64,000 nt of DNA from Bacillota bacterium (GTDB lineage Bacteria > Bacillota > Sulfobacillia > Sulfobacillales > JAIMBI01). A program made the translations under genes and the position numbers. The notes beneath the pieces were generated by a model, which saw only the letters and a list, made by a program, of their open reading frames with translations, was not told the origin of the DNA and did not search any database. Every line of letters begins with the position of its first letter. Within the stretch, counting starts at the first letter, position 1. The stretch spans positions 62,001 to 126,000 of the forward strand of contig JAJZYZ010000001.1 in NCBI GenBank assembly GCA_021797815.1, read 5' to 3'. Shown here piece by piece: positions 8,983 to 19,159 of the stretch.

Positions 8983-10669
8983 CACTAACCCGGCGTTTGC
9001 AGTAACGCCGTACCCGATGTGCCGCAAAGAGGCGCAAATGCCCGTCCGGTGCGGGATAATGGGGTTGTCAGCACGCCATTAGCTCCGCGAAGGAGGGCAC
9101 TTGATAGAGGCATCCTACCACACCGCCTCCCCGTGTTCACTGGACCCTCGGCGACGACCGGATCGCCACGCATGGGGGCGCCCGGCTCCTGTGCGACCTC
9201 GCCGACACGCTCGGCCTCACCCCGGGGCTGTCCGACGCCCTGGCTCCCCTCAAACAGCGTCGCCGCGGGCCTGACCGGGGGCAGGTGCTGACGCATCTCG
9301 CCGTCGCCATCGCGGATGGCGCCACCCGGGTGACGGATATCGACGTCCTGGGCCGGCAGCCCGCAGTCTTCGGGGCGGTGGCCTCGGTCGCCACCACCTG
9401 GCGCACGCTGGAGGCCTTGGATGCCTCGGCGCAGGACGCGGTGGGGCGGGCGCGGGCGGCGGCACGGCGCCGCGCCTGGGCCGCTGGCCTCGACCCCGGG
9501 TTCTACGTGGTGGACATCGATGGCACGTTGGTCACCGCCCACTCCGAGAAGGAAGGCGCGGCCCCCACGTATAAAAGAGGCTTTGGGTTCTATCCGTTGC
9601 TGGCGTTCCTGGATGCGACCGGCGAACCGCTGGCGGGCCTCTTGCGGCCGGGGAATGCCGGCTCAGGGACGGCCGCCGATCACGTGACGGTGCTCGACGC
9701 CGCCCTCGCCCAACTCCCCGTGGATCCGCACGCCCAGGAGGTCATCGTCCGAGCGGACAGCGCCGGCTGTTCCCATGCCTTCCTGGACCATTGTGGGACC
9801 CAGGGTGTGCGCTTCATCGTGGGGCATCCGTTCCCCGAGGACCTCGCCGCCCAGGTCATCGGCGCCCGGGGGATCCGGTGGATCCCCGCCCTCACCGCGG
9901 ATGGGACGGCGGAGCGGGACGTGGGGGAAGTGGCCGAGTTCACGGCTCGGGTGGATCGCACAGGCTGGCCGCCGGGCAGTCGCGTGATTGTGCGGCGGGA
10001 AATCCCGCATCCCGGGGCGCAGCTCCGCTTCACCGACGTCCACGGCTACCGGTACCAGGTGTGTCTCACCAATCTGGAGACCCCGGACATCGCCTTCCTG
10101 GAGGCGCTATACCGCGGCCGGGGCCGGTGTGAGCAAGCCATTCGGGATCTCAAAGCCACCGGGTTGACCCACCTGCCGTCCGCGGGCTTTGCGTTCAACC
10201 AAGCCTGGCTGACCGCGGTGTTGCTGGCGGGGGATCTCCTGGCCTGGACGCGGGGACTCCTGCTGACCGGGGCGCTCCGCCGCGCGACGGCGCCCCGTCT
10301 GCGGTACACGCTGCTCCACACCGCGGGCCGGCTGGTGCGTTCCGCCCGGCGCACGACCGTGCGGCTGCCATGGACCTGGCCCTGGGCGGAGGCGCTGTGC
10401 GGGGCATTCACCCGTTGCGCTCGGTTGGCCGCAGCCATCCCGTGACGCCCCGGTCCGTACCGACCTTCCTCTATTCACCGCCCCAGACCCTCGGCCCTCG
10501 GCCGGGGGGCGGTCGCCTGCGCGCCGACGGGTCCGGCGCTGCGCCACCGCCCGCGCCACGGACCCCATCGTGGCGTTCCCGGCCCCGAACACCCCCAAGA
10601 GGCTGCCTCCTCGACCCTCATAGGGCCCCTTGCAGCCCCTCGCTAGGCTTACTGCAAAGTTTGGGCTAA
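8983..10669 (+). mobile_element. IS1380-family-like insertion sequence
   Basis: Imperfect terminal inverted repeats ctaacccggcgtttgcagtaa (8985-9005) and ttactgcaaagtttgggctaa (10649-10669) flank a DDE transposase. Possible 4-bp target duplication CTCC (8979-8982 / 10670-10673). Confidence 0.75.
9101..10445 (+). pseudogene. IS1380-like transposase with an apparent +1 discontinuity near 9129-9132 (intact frame 9108-10445, track ATG at 9285)
   Basis: VVDIDGTLV, VIVRADSAGCSHAFLDHC and RGRCEQAIRDLK are IS1380-type DDE motifs. AAGGAGG precedes TTG 9101 in a different frame from the body of the protein. Confidence 0.6.
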
Positions 10670-10712
10670 CTCCCCGATCGCAAGCATGACGAGATGGTTT
10701 GGAGCCGGTGGC

Positions 10713-11057
10713 CTACTTCAGCGGCCACACCGTGGCATGCATGCAGAGCCAGGCGCCTTCGTGACGAATGTAGCTGTCGACGTACCGGTTGTAGTGCCCG
10801 GGCCGGGAGCTCGAGCGTGCGGACACGACCGCCGCATCGCCCGCCACGTGAATCACGAGCTGGTCGATTTGAAGCTCCGGCTGAGCGCCTTGTCTAAGCA
10901 TGTCGATGTAGCGGGATCGAGCCACCGGCTCACCCGTGGCTCCGTTCATATAGGCAAACGTTGGGGTGAGGATGGGTTCGAGAAGGTCCCAGGAGCCCTG
11001 GCGCCACGCCTCTATGAACCGGTCGTTGAGCTCTTGCAGCACGCTGATGTCGTCCAT
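10713..11057 (-). CDS. NTF2-like / DUF4440-type protein
   Basis: MDDISVLQELNDRFIEAWRQGSWDLLEPILTPTFAYMNGATGEP...; SD at 11062-11069 on the minus strand. Confidence 0.65.
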   Translation of the reverse strand: MDDISVLQELNDRFIEAWRQGSWDLLEPILTPTFAYMNGATGEPVARSRYIDMLRQGAQPELQIDQLVIHVAGDAAVVSARSSSRPGHYNRYVDSYIRHEGAWLCMHATVWPLK

Positions 11058-11401
11058 GGCCTGTCCTTTCCTCAATCTCTTTGTGTACCGGTCTCTCCCG
11101 CTCTCTATCTCTCAACCGAAACCATCGTGTGACGGCCGCTGTCGCCATACTGGTCCCTCGGGCTACTGCGAGAAAGGTCCAGATACCTCGGTGTGGGAGG
11201 ATCCACCGGGGCCCGATTGCTGAGCATATTTCCCTGTCGCCAGAGGCTAAGGGAGCCGGAGTGGCCGCGACAGGGGTGGTGTGCCCGGCGGCGTGGTGGA
11301 TTTCCCGTGAGCGTGCTGACGCTCCGTACCGGCTGCGCTCGCGAAGGAAGAGGCGGCCTGCTGCCGCAATCCGTAATCTGCCCGCACGGTCGGTGCGGAG
11401 A

Positions 11402-13150
11402 TTAGGGGCGCGAGTCGGGACGATGAGGCGGTGTCGGGTGCGGCTTGGTGGGACCCGCGGGATGACCGCTCGCGTGGGATGGGGGAGCGGGGGACGGTTT
11501 CGAGGACGCCGGTGAGGCCGGCGAGTGCTGCGGGTGCGCCGGAGCGGGATGGCTGCCTGGGAGTGTTGGGGTAACCGGCCCGCTCGTCGCCAGGGATACG
11601 AGCCCTGCGGGAGGCACCGTAAGAGAGTGGCTACCCACCGCGAGCGCGGCCGGACGAGAGCTCATATTCACCGCAAACACGTGGTAGCCGGCGCCACTCG
11701 ACACCTGACCCACAATGAGCGTCGACGTCTCCCAGGTTGTCAGGGTCCCGCCTCCCGCCACGGCATGCAAGAAGGTCGACAGGGCGATACCAGACGGGTA
11801 GAGGGCATTCACGGGCAGCTCCGGCGGGATGCCGTCTCCGACCAGTGCGAAGAGTCCGTACGCGGTGTGCGGGACCGTGTCGACGGGATAGCCGGGCACG
11901 GCCCGGTGGGCCTGTCCATCATAGCTCCACACCACGAGACGGGCGGCGCCAAGCGCCCGCCACAAGATCGCGCTCTCCACCATCGCCGCCCCGTAAACGG
12001 GCCGCGTCGCCTGGGGACCGGGCTGATAGTAGGGATTGAACTCGGTAATCCAGATGGGAAGCGTGGCTGGCCCGGTTGTCGGCAGGTCGGCCCGGAGTTG
12101 ACCGCGGAGCGTCTGGAGCGAGTCGGTGATGTCGGCGGCCAGGCCTGAGAGCAGCCCCGCATCGCTCGCGCTGTGGAAGATCGGATACTCATGCACACTC
12201 ACGAAATTGACGTAGCCCCCGGCCGCCCCAAGGACGGTCCGGTTCCACGCCACGTCATAGGGCGCCGTGCCGGGGTCCATCACCAAGCCCACCAGCATGG
12301 CGGGATCCACCTGGTGAATCGCCGCTGCGATGGCCGCGGCCTGCTGGCCATAATAGGCGGCCGAGGTGCTGGGGTTCAGGTTGGCGGCATAGTCCCAAGA
12401 GCCGTACTCCTCACTGCCAATGACGATGGCATCAATGGGGAGATGGCGCTGAACGATATAGCGGGTGACGGCGGCGGCGTCGGCCGGGGTGCCCCCTCCG
12501 GTCCAGGCCGGGTTCTCGTCGTAGTTGAAGATGAAGAGCCCGCGAGAGCCGGTTGCCTCCAGGATGGACCCCCAGCGGGCAAGTGACACGGCGCCCGCAG
12601 ATCCGGATCGGAACGTGTTGGTGGTCCAGCTCCAGGTGTTGTCATTGGGAAACTGCTGCAGACCGATGCCCAGTTTCTGCAGGGCAGGAGCGGTCGAGGG
12701 AGCATTGAGCTGCTGGTCGTAACTGAAGACATCGACCCCATACTGGAAGCGAGCGATGGACGCTTCGCCCACCAGCGACAGACTCGTGCCGACAGCCGAT
12801 GCGAGCGCCGGACTGCTCGCGGCCGGAACGCTCCCACTCGCCTGGGTGGGTGGCGTGCCCGATGGCCGGGAGGCAGGGGCCCCTGAAGCACCGGTGGTGG
12901 ACGAATGCTCGCGGGGAGCGGGAGAGGACGAGGCCGGAACCAGACCAGGTCCAAAGATCTTTCCGCCCGGGTGCATAGGAGCGGCGGTGGCGGCATGGCG
13001 CGCGCGTGCGCCGGAAACCGGCTCGTTCGGCGCGTGCGCGAGGGTCTCGGAGGCCCAAGAAGGTGTCATTCGAGAAGCCGGTGCCAGCGGATGGCCGAGA
13101 AGGCCGAGGAGCACCAGGACGGCCCCCGGGACCAGATAGGACCGGCGCAT
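11402..13150 (-). CDS. Secreted TIM-barrel glycoside hydrolase-like protein with Pro/Ser/Thr-rich linkers
   Basis: N-terminal signal peptide MRRSYLVPGAVLVLLGLLG. VIGSEEYGSWDYAANLNP and LPIWITEFNPYY resemble acid/base and nucleophile strands of clan GH-A enzymes. C-terminus is proline-rich. Confidence 0.55.
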   Translation of the reverse strand: MRRSYLVPGAVLVLLGLLGHPLAPASRMTPSWASETLAHAPNEPVSGARARHAATAAPMHPGGKIFGPGLVPASSSPAPREHSSTTGASGAPASRPSGTPPTQASGSVPAASSPALASAVGTSLSLVGEASIARFQYGVDVFSYDQQLNAPSTAPALQKLGIGLQQFPNDNTWSWTTNTFRSGSAGAVSLARWGSILEATGSRGLFIFNYDENPAWTGGGTPADAAAVTRYIVQRHLPIDAIVIGSEEYGSWDYAANLNPSTSAAYYGQQAAAIAAAIHQVDPAMLVGLVMDPGTAPYDVAWNRTVLGAAGGYVNFVSVHEYPIFHSASDAGLLSGLAADITDSLQTLRGQLRADLPTTGPATLPIWITEFNPYYQPGPQATRPVYGAAMVESAILWRALGAARLVVWSYDGQAHRAVPGYPVDTVPHTAYGLFALVGDGIPPELPVNALYPSGIALSTFLHAVAGGGTLTTWETSTLIVGQVSSGAGYHVFAVNMSSRPAALAVGSHSLTVPPAGLVSLATSGPVTPTLPGSHPAPAHPQHSPASPASSKPSPAPPSHASGHPAGPTKPHPTPPHRPDSRP

Positions 13151-13423
13151 CTTCGACCACCTCCCGACCTATGCGCGACCAAGCTACCACCGGTGCGGGG
13201 TTGGGGAAGTCTCGATACATGTCTCACCATAATCTCCTGCCCAATCTCATCCTGCCTTCTTGGCCGAGGGAGGCCCAATCCGTTCGGTGTGAGAGGTCCC
13301 GGATTCCGGGGAACGACCCCGCGACGCCTGCGGGCCTTGCCGGCGTTCCCCCGCGCGCAAGAACGAGCGGGCTTCATAACGACGGAGGGTCACACGACGT
13401 TTTTCTCTAGGAGGAGATGCTCT

Positions 13424-14485
13424 GTGCGGCGCCTGCTGGTGCTGATGGCGGTGCTGATGGTGGCCGGCTCCGGGGTCTTGGCCGCCCGTGGGCTCGGAGG
13501 GCGGGGCCACCTCCTGGACCGTCTTGCTGGACATGCGTCGGAGCATTCCCGGGCACGGACCGGACAGGCCTCCGGTGGAGGCCCGCGCCCGGGCTACAAG
13601 ACGGCTAGGATTCTCGGCATGTCCGTGGCGATGCCCGCTGGGTGGCGCGTGAAGGGGATATCAACCTCCAACGGCACCTCTACCTGGACGGCCGAGACAT
13701 CGCTAGGGTTTTTCGTGCAGCTGACCGCAACTCCACTGGGAATGCAAAGTGCCTTTCAGCTTCTGCCGATGTTGCCCGCCAGTGGCGGGCTTCTCCCCCG
13801 CGGCCAGTCCCCGTACGAGTCGACAAGCGTCCAGGGGAGCGAGGCCTCCGAGCAACTTCTGGGGCGGGCGGGCACCTTGTACGGATTCTCCGTACAGGCC
13901 CCCACCCCATCCATCGCGCACCGTGTCTGGGTGAGTTGGATCCATCCCCCCGCGAGCTCGGTGACACAGGCGGTAAAGCACATCGAAGCCGTGCAGAGTG
14001 CGGCCGGCGGCACGGCCTTTCCCGACTATGCTCGAAGCTTCGGCAGCCAGAGGGACGGATGGATCATGGTCGGGGAGGGGGGGTCTGCGGGTCAGGAAGG
14101 GTACGTGCTGTTCGAGACCGGCGACGCAGGCCGCACGTGGAGTCTCGAACGTTACACGACGTGGGCCGGATGCGCCCCCGGGAGCTCGTCCGCGTGCACA
14201 TTTTTGGGACTCGCTGGCTCGCTCAGCATGACGTTTTGGAACAGTCATGACGGTGCCGTGGTTCAGGCCACCATGGTGCTGAATTCTCTCTCTTTCTACC
14301 GCACCCAAAACGGAGGCCGGACATGGATCGCTTCTCGCATCCCGGTGAACCACCCCTCGGACAACGCGGTCATCAACTACCAGAGCGGCCGTCTTATGCT
14401 CACCATCGACTTTTACGGGTCGCATCCGAGCGTGCACGAGGTCAGCACCGACGGCGGCGCCACATGGGTGCGGGCCCCGTCCTAG
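13424..14485 (+). CDS. Secreted protein with BNR/photosystem-II-stability-like repeat region
   Basis: AGGAGG SD then GTG 13424. Signal peptide VRRLLVLMAVLMVAGSGVLA; FETGDAGRTWSLERY, RTQNGGRTWIASRI and VSTDGGATWVRAP (DGGxTW repeats). Confidence 0.65.
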   Translation: MRRLLVLMAVLMVAGSGVLAARGLGGRGHLLDRLAGHASEHSRARTGQASGGGPRPGYKTARILGMSVAMPAGWRVKGISTSNGTSTWTAETSLGFFVQLTATPLGMQSAFQLLPMLPASGGLLPRGQSPYESTSVQGSEASEQLLGRAGTLYGFSVQAPTPSIAHRVWVSWIHPPASSVTQAVKHIEAVQSAAGGTAFPDYARSFGSQRDGWIMVGEGGSAGQEGYVLFETGDAGRTWSLERYTTWAGCAPGSSSACTFLGLAGSLSMTFWNSHDGAVVQATMVLNSLSFYRTQNGGRTWIASRIPVNHPSDNAVINYQSGRLMLTIDFYGSHPSVHEVSTDGGATWVRAPS

Positions 14486-14576
14486 CCGCGGGTTCGACGG
14501 CTGTCTTCCAGGTGGTGGACAAGGCCAGCAACAGCGAGAGCCGCGCCCATGTATGGTATGAGCGGGTGGAGGGCGG

Positions 14577-15161
14577 TCACGGACGAGGGGGCGTTTTCCG
14601 GAAGCTCACTCCGTGAACGCCGACGCCGTAGTGATAGACCATGCTGCCTCCGAGCGTTCCGGTCACCGAGATCATGACCACAGCCGCCACCAGCAGCACC
14701 AGTGACAGTCCTGTGGGGCGCCCACGACCGGATCCCCAGGCCGACCATGCACCGGACGGGCGGTTCGACGACCAGCGGCTGTTGCCTCCGTAGCGTCCGA
14801 CGAGGCGAGCGCCAATCGCCGCCAGCAAGAAGACGCCCGTGAGGATGGCATCGCGTTGATGGGCCGACAGCAGGGCGAATGTGGCTGGCGTCCAGCGGAC
14901 ATATTGCTCGGAAATCACGCCCGCGGCTGCCGCGGCCACACCCGCCAGAAAGCTCAGGATGAGGAGCCAGAAGCTCACACGGTCGTAAAATCTGTCGCGC
15001 GGCTGGGTGATGCGGCCCAAAAGCTCGATAAACAGGCACGCATAGAGGAGCGCAATGGGGAAATGCACCAGCATGGGATGAATCGTCGGCGGCAGGAACC
15101 CTTCGCCAATCCGAATCCACGTGGTGAGAAACCAGCTCCAGATTCCTAAAATCGCTCCCAT
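14577..15161 (-). CDS. DUF2231-type membrane protein
   Basis: PTIHPMLVHFPIALLYACLFIELLGR...; four hydrophobic segments. Confidence 0.75.
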   Translation of the reverse strand: MGAILGIWSWFLTTWIRIGEGFLPPTIHPMLVHFPIALLYACLFIELLGRITQPRDRFYDRVSFWLLILSFLAGVAAAAAGVISEQYVRWTPATFALLSAHQRDAILTGVFLLAAIGARLVGRYGGNSRWSSNRPSGAWSAWGSGRGRPTGLSLVLLVAAVVMISVTGTLGGSMVYHYGVGVHGVSFRKTPPRP

Positions 15162-15650
15162 GCGTCTTTCGGTCCCCCTCAAGGTCTCCGGCCGGCCGGC
15201 ACCCTGCCCTATGATCCCGTCGACATGCGCCCAAGCTGGTGGCCGGGCCCGGCACCGGCGCGGTCACCCCATCCACATGGGTTTCGGACGAAGAACGTCC
15301 AGTTACGAAACAGCCTACACGGACTATGAACCCCGAGGCTACCCCGGGGGTTACCAAACAGCAAGTTAAGTCCATCCAGACGTCGGACTCCGTGGCCGGC
15401 GCAGGAAGCCAAGACCCCCGGTCCGCTCACGCCCTGAAGACGGCCGCGGTCTAGACGGCAGGCGGACCCGCCAGGAGTGGGCAGCCTGCCCACCTCGGGG
15501 GGTGACGGGAGGCACGCTGCCACGCGGCTTCAAGGGGATAGGAGCGCATGACAAAATCGCGGATCTGCCCCTCATGTCCTTGAGAGGAGTTACCCGGAAG
15601 CCTGCACGGGTGACGTCTGGACGTGCAATCGGGGAGAGAGGCTCGCGGGA

Positions 15651-16286
15651 TCAGAGCAGGCCGTGGCGGTGGGCAATCATGACGGCCTCCACCCGATTTT
15701 TGGCGCGGAGCCGGTGAGCGATGTCATTCACGCGGGCCTTCACTGTATTCTCGGAGAGAAAGAGGCGGCGGCCAATCTCCCGGTTGGTGAGCCCTTCCGC
15801 CACCAGCCGCAGCATGTCCAGGTCGTGTGCATTCAGCGGCAGCGCCGGCTCGGTGGAACCCGTCTGGATCCAGTGCATGACGACGTCGGTGGCGCGGGCG
15901 TCAAGCACCGACCCACCGTCCACGATCTTCCGGAGGCTTTGCAGGAGATCGAATCCTTCCACCTCCTTCAAAATGTAGCCGCGGACGCCCAGCCGAATGC
16001 ACGTTTCAATCAGCGCCTCGTCCAGGTAGCTGGTCAGGATCACAAGGGCCGTCCGGAGTCCTTCGTCCCGGACCGCCTGACACAGCGTCGCACCGTCCCG
16101 CCCGCCCATGCGAAGATCGACGAGAGCGAGATCAGGATCCAGGTCCCGGATGACCTGAAGCCCTTCTACGCCGTCCCGCGCCTCGCCGACCACGCGAAAC
16201 TCGTCGGTCTCCTCCAAAATGGAGCGGATGCCGCGCCGCACCACCTCATGGTCGTCGACCAGGACGACGCGGATGGCCTCACTCAT
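15651..16286 (-). CDS. NarL/LuxR-family response regulator
   Basis: VVLVDDHEVVRRGIRSIL receiver and DMLRLVAEGLTNREIGRRLFLSENTVKARVNDI HTH. Confidence 0.93.
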   Translation of the reverse strand: MSEAIRVVLVDDHEVVRRGIRSILEETDEFRVVGEARDGVEGLQVIRDLDPDLALVDLRMGGRDGATLCQAVRDEGLRTALVILTSYLDEALIETCIRLGVRGYILKEVEGFDLLQSLRKIVDGGSVLDARATDVVMHWIQTGSTEPALPLNAHDLDMLRLVAEGLTNREIGRRLFLSENTVKARVNDIAHRLRAKNRVEAVMIAHRHGLL

Positions 16287-17454
16287 GGGGCGCCTTTCGC
16301 GGCAGCTGGACCCGAACCGTCGTGCCCCCCTCATCGTTGCGGAACACCGAGAAGTCGCCCCCGAACTCCTCCACCAGACTGCGCATGGCGTGAAGCCCGT
16401 AGTGGGCGGTGAGTCCCGTCGGCCCGGCCAGGGCGTCGTCGTCGATCCCCTGCCCGGCGTCCTGAATGCTGACAACCAGTGTTTCGCCATCGAATCCGGC
16501 GGCCACAAATGCGACGGAGCTCTGGCTGTGGCGGCGCACGTTGGTGAGCGACTCCGAAATAATCTTCCCGGCGCACGCGGCCAGTGCTCGGGGAACCATG
16601 TCGAGGGATCCACGGGTGACAAGCGTCGTACGGATGCCGCTTTCCTGCTCGAAATGCTGGACCAGGTCCTCGAAGACGAGCGACGCCGGCCGCCCCAGAT
16701 CGGTGTCCTGTGCCAGCGAGAAGATGGCGGCCCGGATTTCGCTGGCTCCCTCCGCCGCCAGCTGCTTGGCGCGGATGAGTCGCTCGATGGCGGCGTGCTG
16801 GTTTGCCCGAAGACCCTTCAGCGCCTGATCCACTTCAATCCCGAGGGCGAAGAGGATCTGGGACACCGAGTCGTGGAGCTGCTGGCTGATGCGGGTTCTC
16901 TCTTTCAGCACGGCCAGTTCCTCGGACTTCGAGTACAGGCGGGCATTGTCAATCGCAATCGCCGCCTGGGTCGAGAATGCGAGCAGAAGTTCCTCGTCTT
17001 CGGTGGTGAAGAGGGCACCCCCGGGTTCGTGGGCCAGAAACAGCGACCCCAGGATCCGGTCCCGCATCGCCAGCGGTACGGCCAGAAACGCTCCCACCGG
17101 TGGATGCCCGGCCGGGGTGCCCACAGACAGCGGGTGCTCCGGCAGCGTGGCTACGCGCAGGGGAGAGCCCGTCTTATGCGGGAGGGCAAAGATCCCGCGC
17201 CCCTCCGGAAAGCCGGCCGGACCGGGCCATCCGGAGACGGTGAAGTACTCATAGCGGCCCGGAGCCTCGGGGTCTAAGACCAACAGACCCCCCATTTCGG
17301 CCCCGATAAGTTCGCGCGCTGCGTCCACCACTGTTTGCAGCAGGGGCTCAAGCGCCATGTGGGACGTGATGCGGGTGCTGACCTCAATCAGGGCATTCAG
17401 TTCCTGGACCTTGCGCCGAAGCATCCGTGTCGGTTCCGGACCGGGTGAGACCAT
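16279..17454 (-). CDS. GAF-domain sensor histidine kinase (HisKA_3 type)
   Basis: RTRISQQLHDSVSQILFALGIEVDQAL H-box, GQGIDDD G-box, GAF region. The stop overlaps the regulator start. Confidence 0.92.
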   Translation of the reverse strand: MVSPGPEPTRMLRRKVQELNALIEVSTRITSHMALEPLLQTVVDAARELIGAEMGGLLVLDPEAPGRYEYFTVSGWPGPAGFPEGRGIFALPHKTGSPLRVATLPEHPLSVGTPAGHPPVGAFLAVPLAMRDRILGSLFLAHEPGGALFTTEDEELLLAFSTQAAIAIDNARLYSKSEELAVLKERTRISQQLHDSVSQILFALGIEVDQALKGLRANQHAAIERLIRAKQLAAEGASEIRAAIFSLAQDTDLGRPASLVFEDLVQHFEQESGIRTTLVTRGSLDMVPRALAACAGKIISESLTNVRRHSQSSVAFVAAGFDGETLVVSIQDAGQGIDDDALAGPTGLTAHYGLHAMRSLVEEFGGDFSVFRNDEGGTTVRVQLPRKAPHE

Positions 17455-17740
17455 GGCGTCACCTCCGTGTGGCACTGTCGGCGGAATACAGTCAACTCGA
17501 AGCGTCTCCGATGAAGTGGCCCAATTGTACCTCCGATTGGATCGGTGGGAAGGATCCGAAAGGATCTGGTGGTCGAGGCCGGAGCGGGCGAGACTGAAAG
17601 CATTGATCGGTCATCGACCCACCCCGATTCCGTCGCCGATCTCTCAGCCATCCGTTGTGGTCGCCCTGTTAAGGTTTTCTGCCCGCTGGCCGCGTCGGGC
17701 CTTCGGGTCACCGGAAAAGAGAAAGGAGCACCGAGGGCCT

Positions 17741-18628
17741 ATGTTCCCGAACGCCTTCGAATATCAATCTCCGACGTCTCTCGACGAAGCCGTGGCGCTT
17801 CTCGTTGAACATGGCTACGAGGCCAAGATCCTGGCCGGGGGCCAGAGCCTCCTGCCGATGATGAAGCTTAGGGTGGCGGCGCCGACGGTCCTGGTGGATC
17901 TCGGGCGCGTGCCGGGCCTTGACGCCCGAACCGAGAACGACCGAGAACTCTCCCTCGGAGCCATGACACGCCATGCGAGTCTCGAGTGGGATGAAGATCT
18001 TTGGGCGCGCTATCCCCTTCTCCGCGAAACGGCCGCCTGGATTGCCGATCCCCTGGTCCGGAATCGGGGCACCATGGCCGGCTCTCTCGCCCACGCGGAC
18101 CCCGCGGCCGACTGGGGAGCCGCGCTTCTCGCCCTGCACGGCTCGGTGACCGTGGACGGGCCGAACGGTTCCCGTCGCGTTGGAGCCGACGACTTCTTCG
18201 TGGACGTCTTCACCACCCGGCTGGAGCCAGACGAGGTGCTGACGGCGGTTCACATCCCCCGCCCCGAGCATGACGTTTTTGCCACCCATCTCAAGCTTGA
18301 ACGGAAGGTGGGCGACTTTGCCGTGGTGGCGGTGTCGCTGCAGGTGGAGATAGACGGTGACGGCCGCATCCGCCGCCCCGGCATCGGTCTCGCCGGGGTC
18401 GGCCCCACGTCGCTGCATGCTACGGCCGCCGCTTCACTCCTCGAAGGACAGCCCCTGTCGTTGGAGCTCATCCGTGAGGCCGCCGCCAAAGCTTCCGCGG
18501 CCACCGATCCGGCTTCTGACCGCCGCGGCAGCGCCGACTTCAAGCGTGACATGGTGCGGCTCTTCGTGGAACGCGGACTCCGCTCGATAGAGAGCCGTTT
18601 CGATGAGGGGCGGCGTCGGAGCGCATAG
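17741..18628 (+). CDS. coxM: Carbon monoxide dehydrogenase medium (FAD) subunit
   Basis: [31 protein letters not shown] and [23 protein letters not shown]. Adjacent to coxS and coxL. Confidence 0.92.
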   Translation: MFPNAFEYQSPTSLDEAVALLVEHGYEAKILAGGQSLLPMMKLRVAAPTVLVDLGRVPGLDARTENDRELSLGAMTRHASLEWDEDLWARYPLLRETAAWIADPLVRNRGTMAGSLAHADPAADWGAALLALHGSVTVDGPNGSRRVGADDFFVDVFTTRLEPDEVLTAVHIPRPEHDVFATHLKLERKVGDFAVVAVSLQVEIDGDGRIRRPGIGLAGVGPTSLHATAAASLLEGQPLSLELIREAAAKASAATDPASDRRGSADFKRDMVRLFVERGLRSIESRFDEGRRRSA

Positions 18629-18663
18629 ACCTCTACCCACTTGAAAGGATGGGAGGAAGTCCC

Positions 18664-19158
18664 ATGTTGATTTCCGTAACCGTGAACGGACAGGAACGAA
18701 CGGCAGACGTCGAACCCCGTACGCTCCTTTGCTACCTGGTGCGGGACGAGCTGTCCCTCACCGGCACGCATGTTGGCTGCGACACCACAAGCTGCGGCGC
18801 CTGCACCGTCTTGCTGGACGGCGTGCCGGTCAAGTCCTGCACGGTGCTGGCCGTCCAGGTCGACGGACAGGAGCTCATGACCGTGGAGGGTCTCGAGCAG
18901 GCCGGCGATCTCCATCCTCTCCAGAAGGGGTTCTGGGAGAGCCACGGCTTGCAGTGCGGATTCTGCACCCCCGGCATGCTCATGACCACCTACGCGCTTT
19001 TGGAGCGCAACCCCGACCCGACCGAGGACGAGATCCGCCGGGCCATTTCCGGCAATCTCTGCCGATGCACCGGCTACCAAAACATCGTGAAAGCGGTCCA
19101 GTATGCGGCCCCGCTCGTGCGTGAAAAGCGCGAGGCAGCCAGGGAGGTGGCAAGGTAA
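18664..19158 (+). CDS. coxS: Carbon monoxide dehydrogenase small (2x[2Fe-2S]) subunit
   Basis: [20 protein letters not shown] and CGFCTPGM...[19 protein letters not shown]. Confidence 0.95.
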   Translation: MLISVTVNGQERTADVEPRTLLCYLVRDELSLTGTHVGCDTTSCGACTVLLDGVPVKSCTVLAVQVDGQELMTVEGLEQAGDLHPLQKGFWESHGLQCGFCTPGMLMTTYALLERNPDPTEDEIRRAISGNLCRCTGYQNIVKAVQYAAPLVREKREAAREVAR

Positions 19159-19159
19159 T

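Noticed and set aside
14482-15375. 297-aa minus-strand ORF overlapping the DUF2231 gene
   Set aside because: Different frame from the hydrophobic DUF2231 protein; composition is shadow-like.
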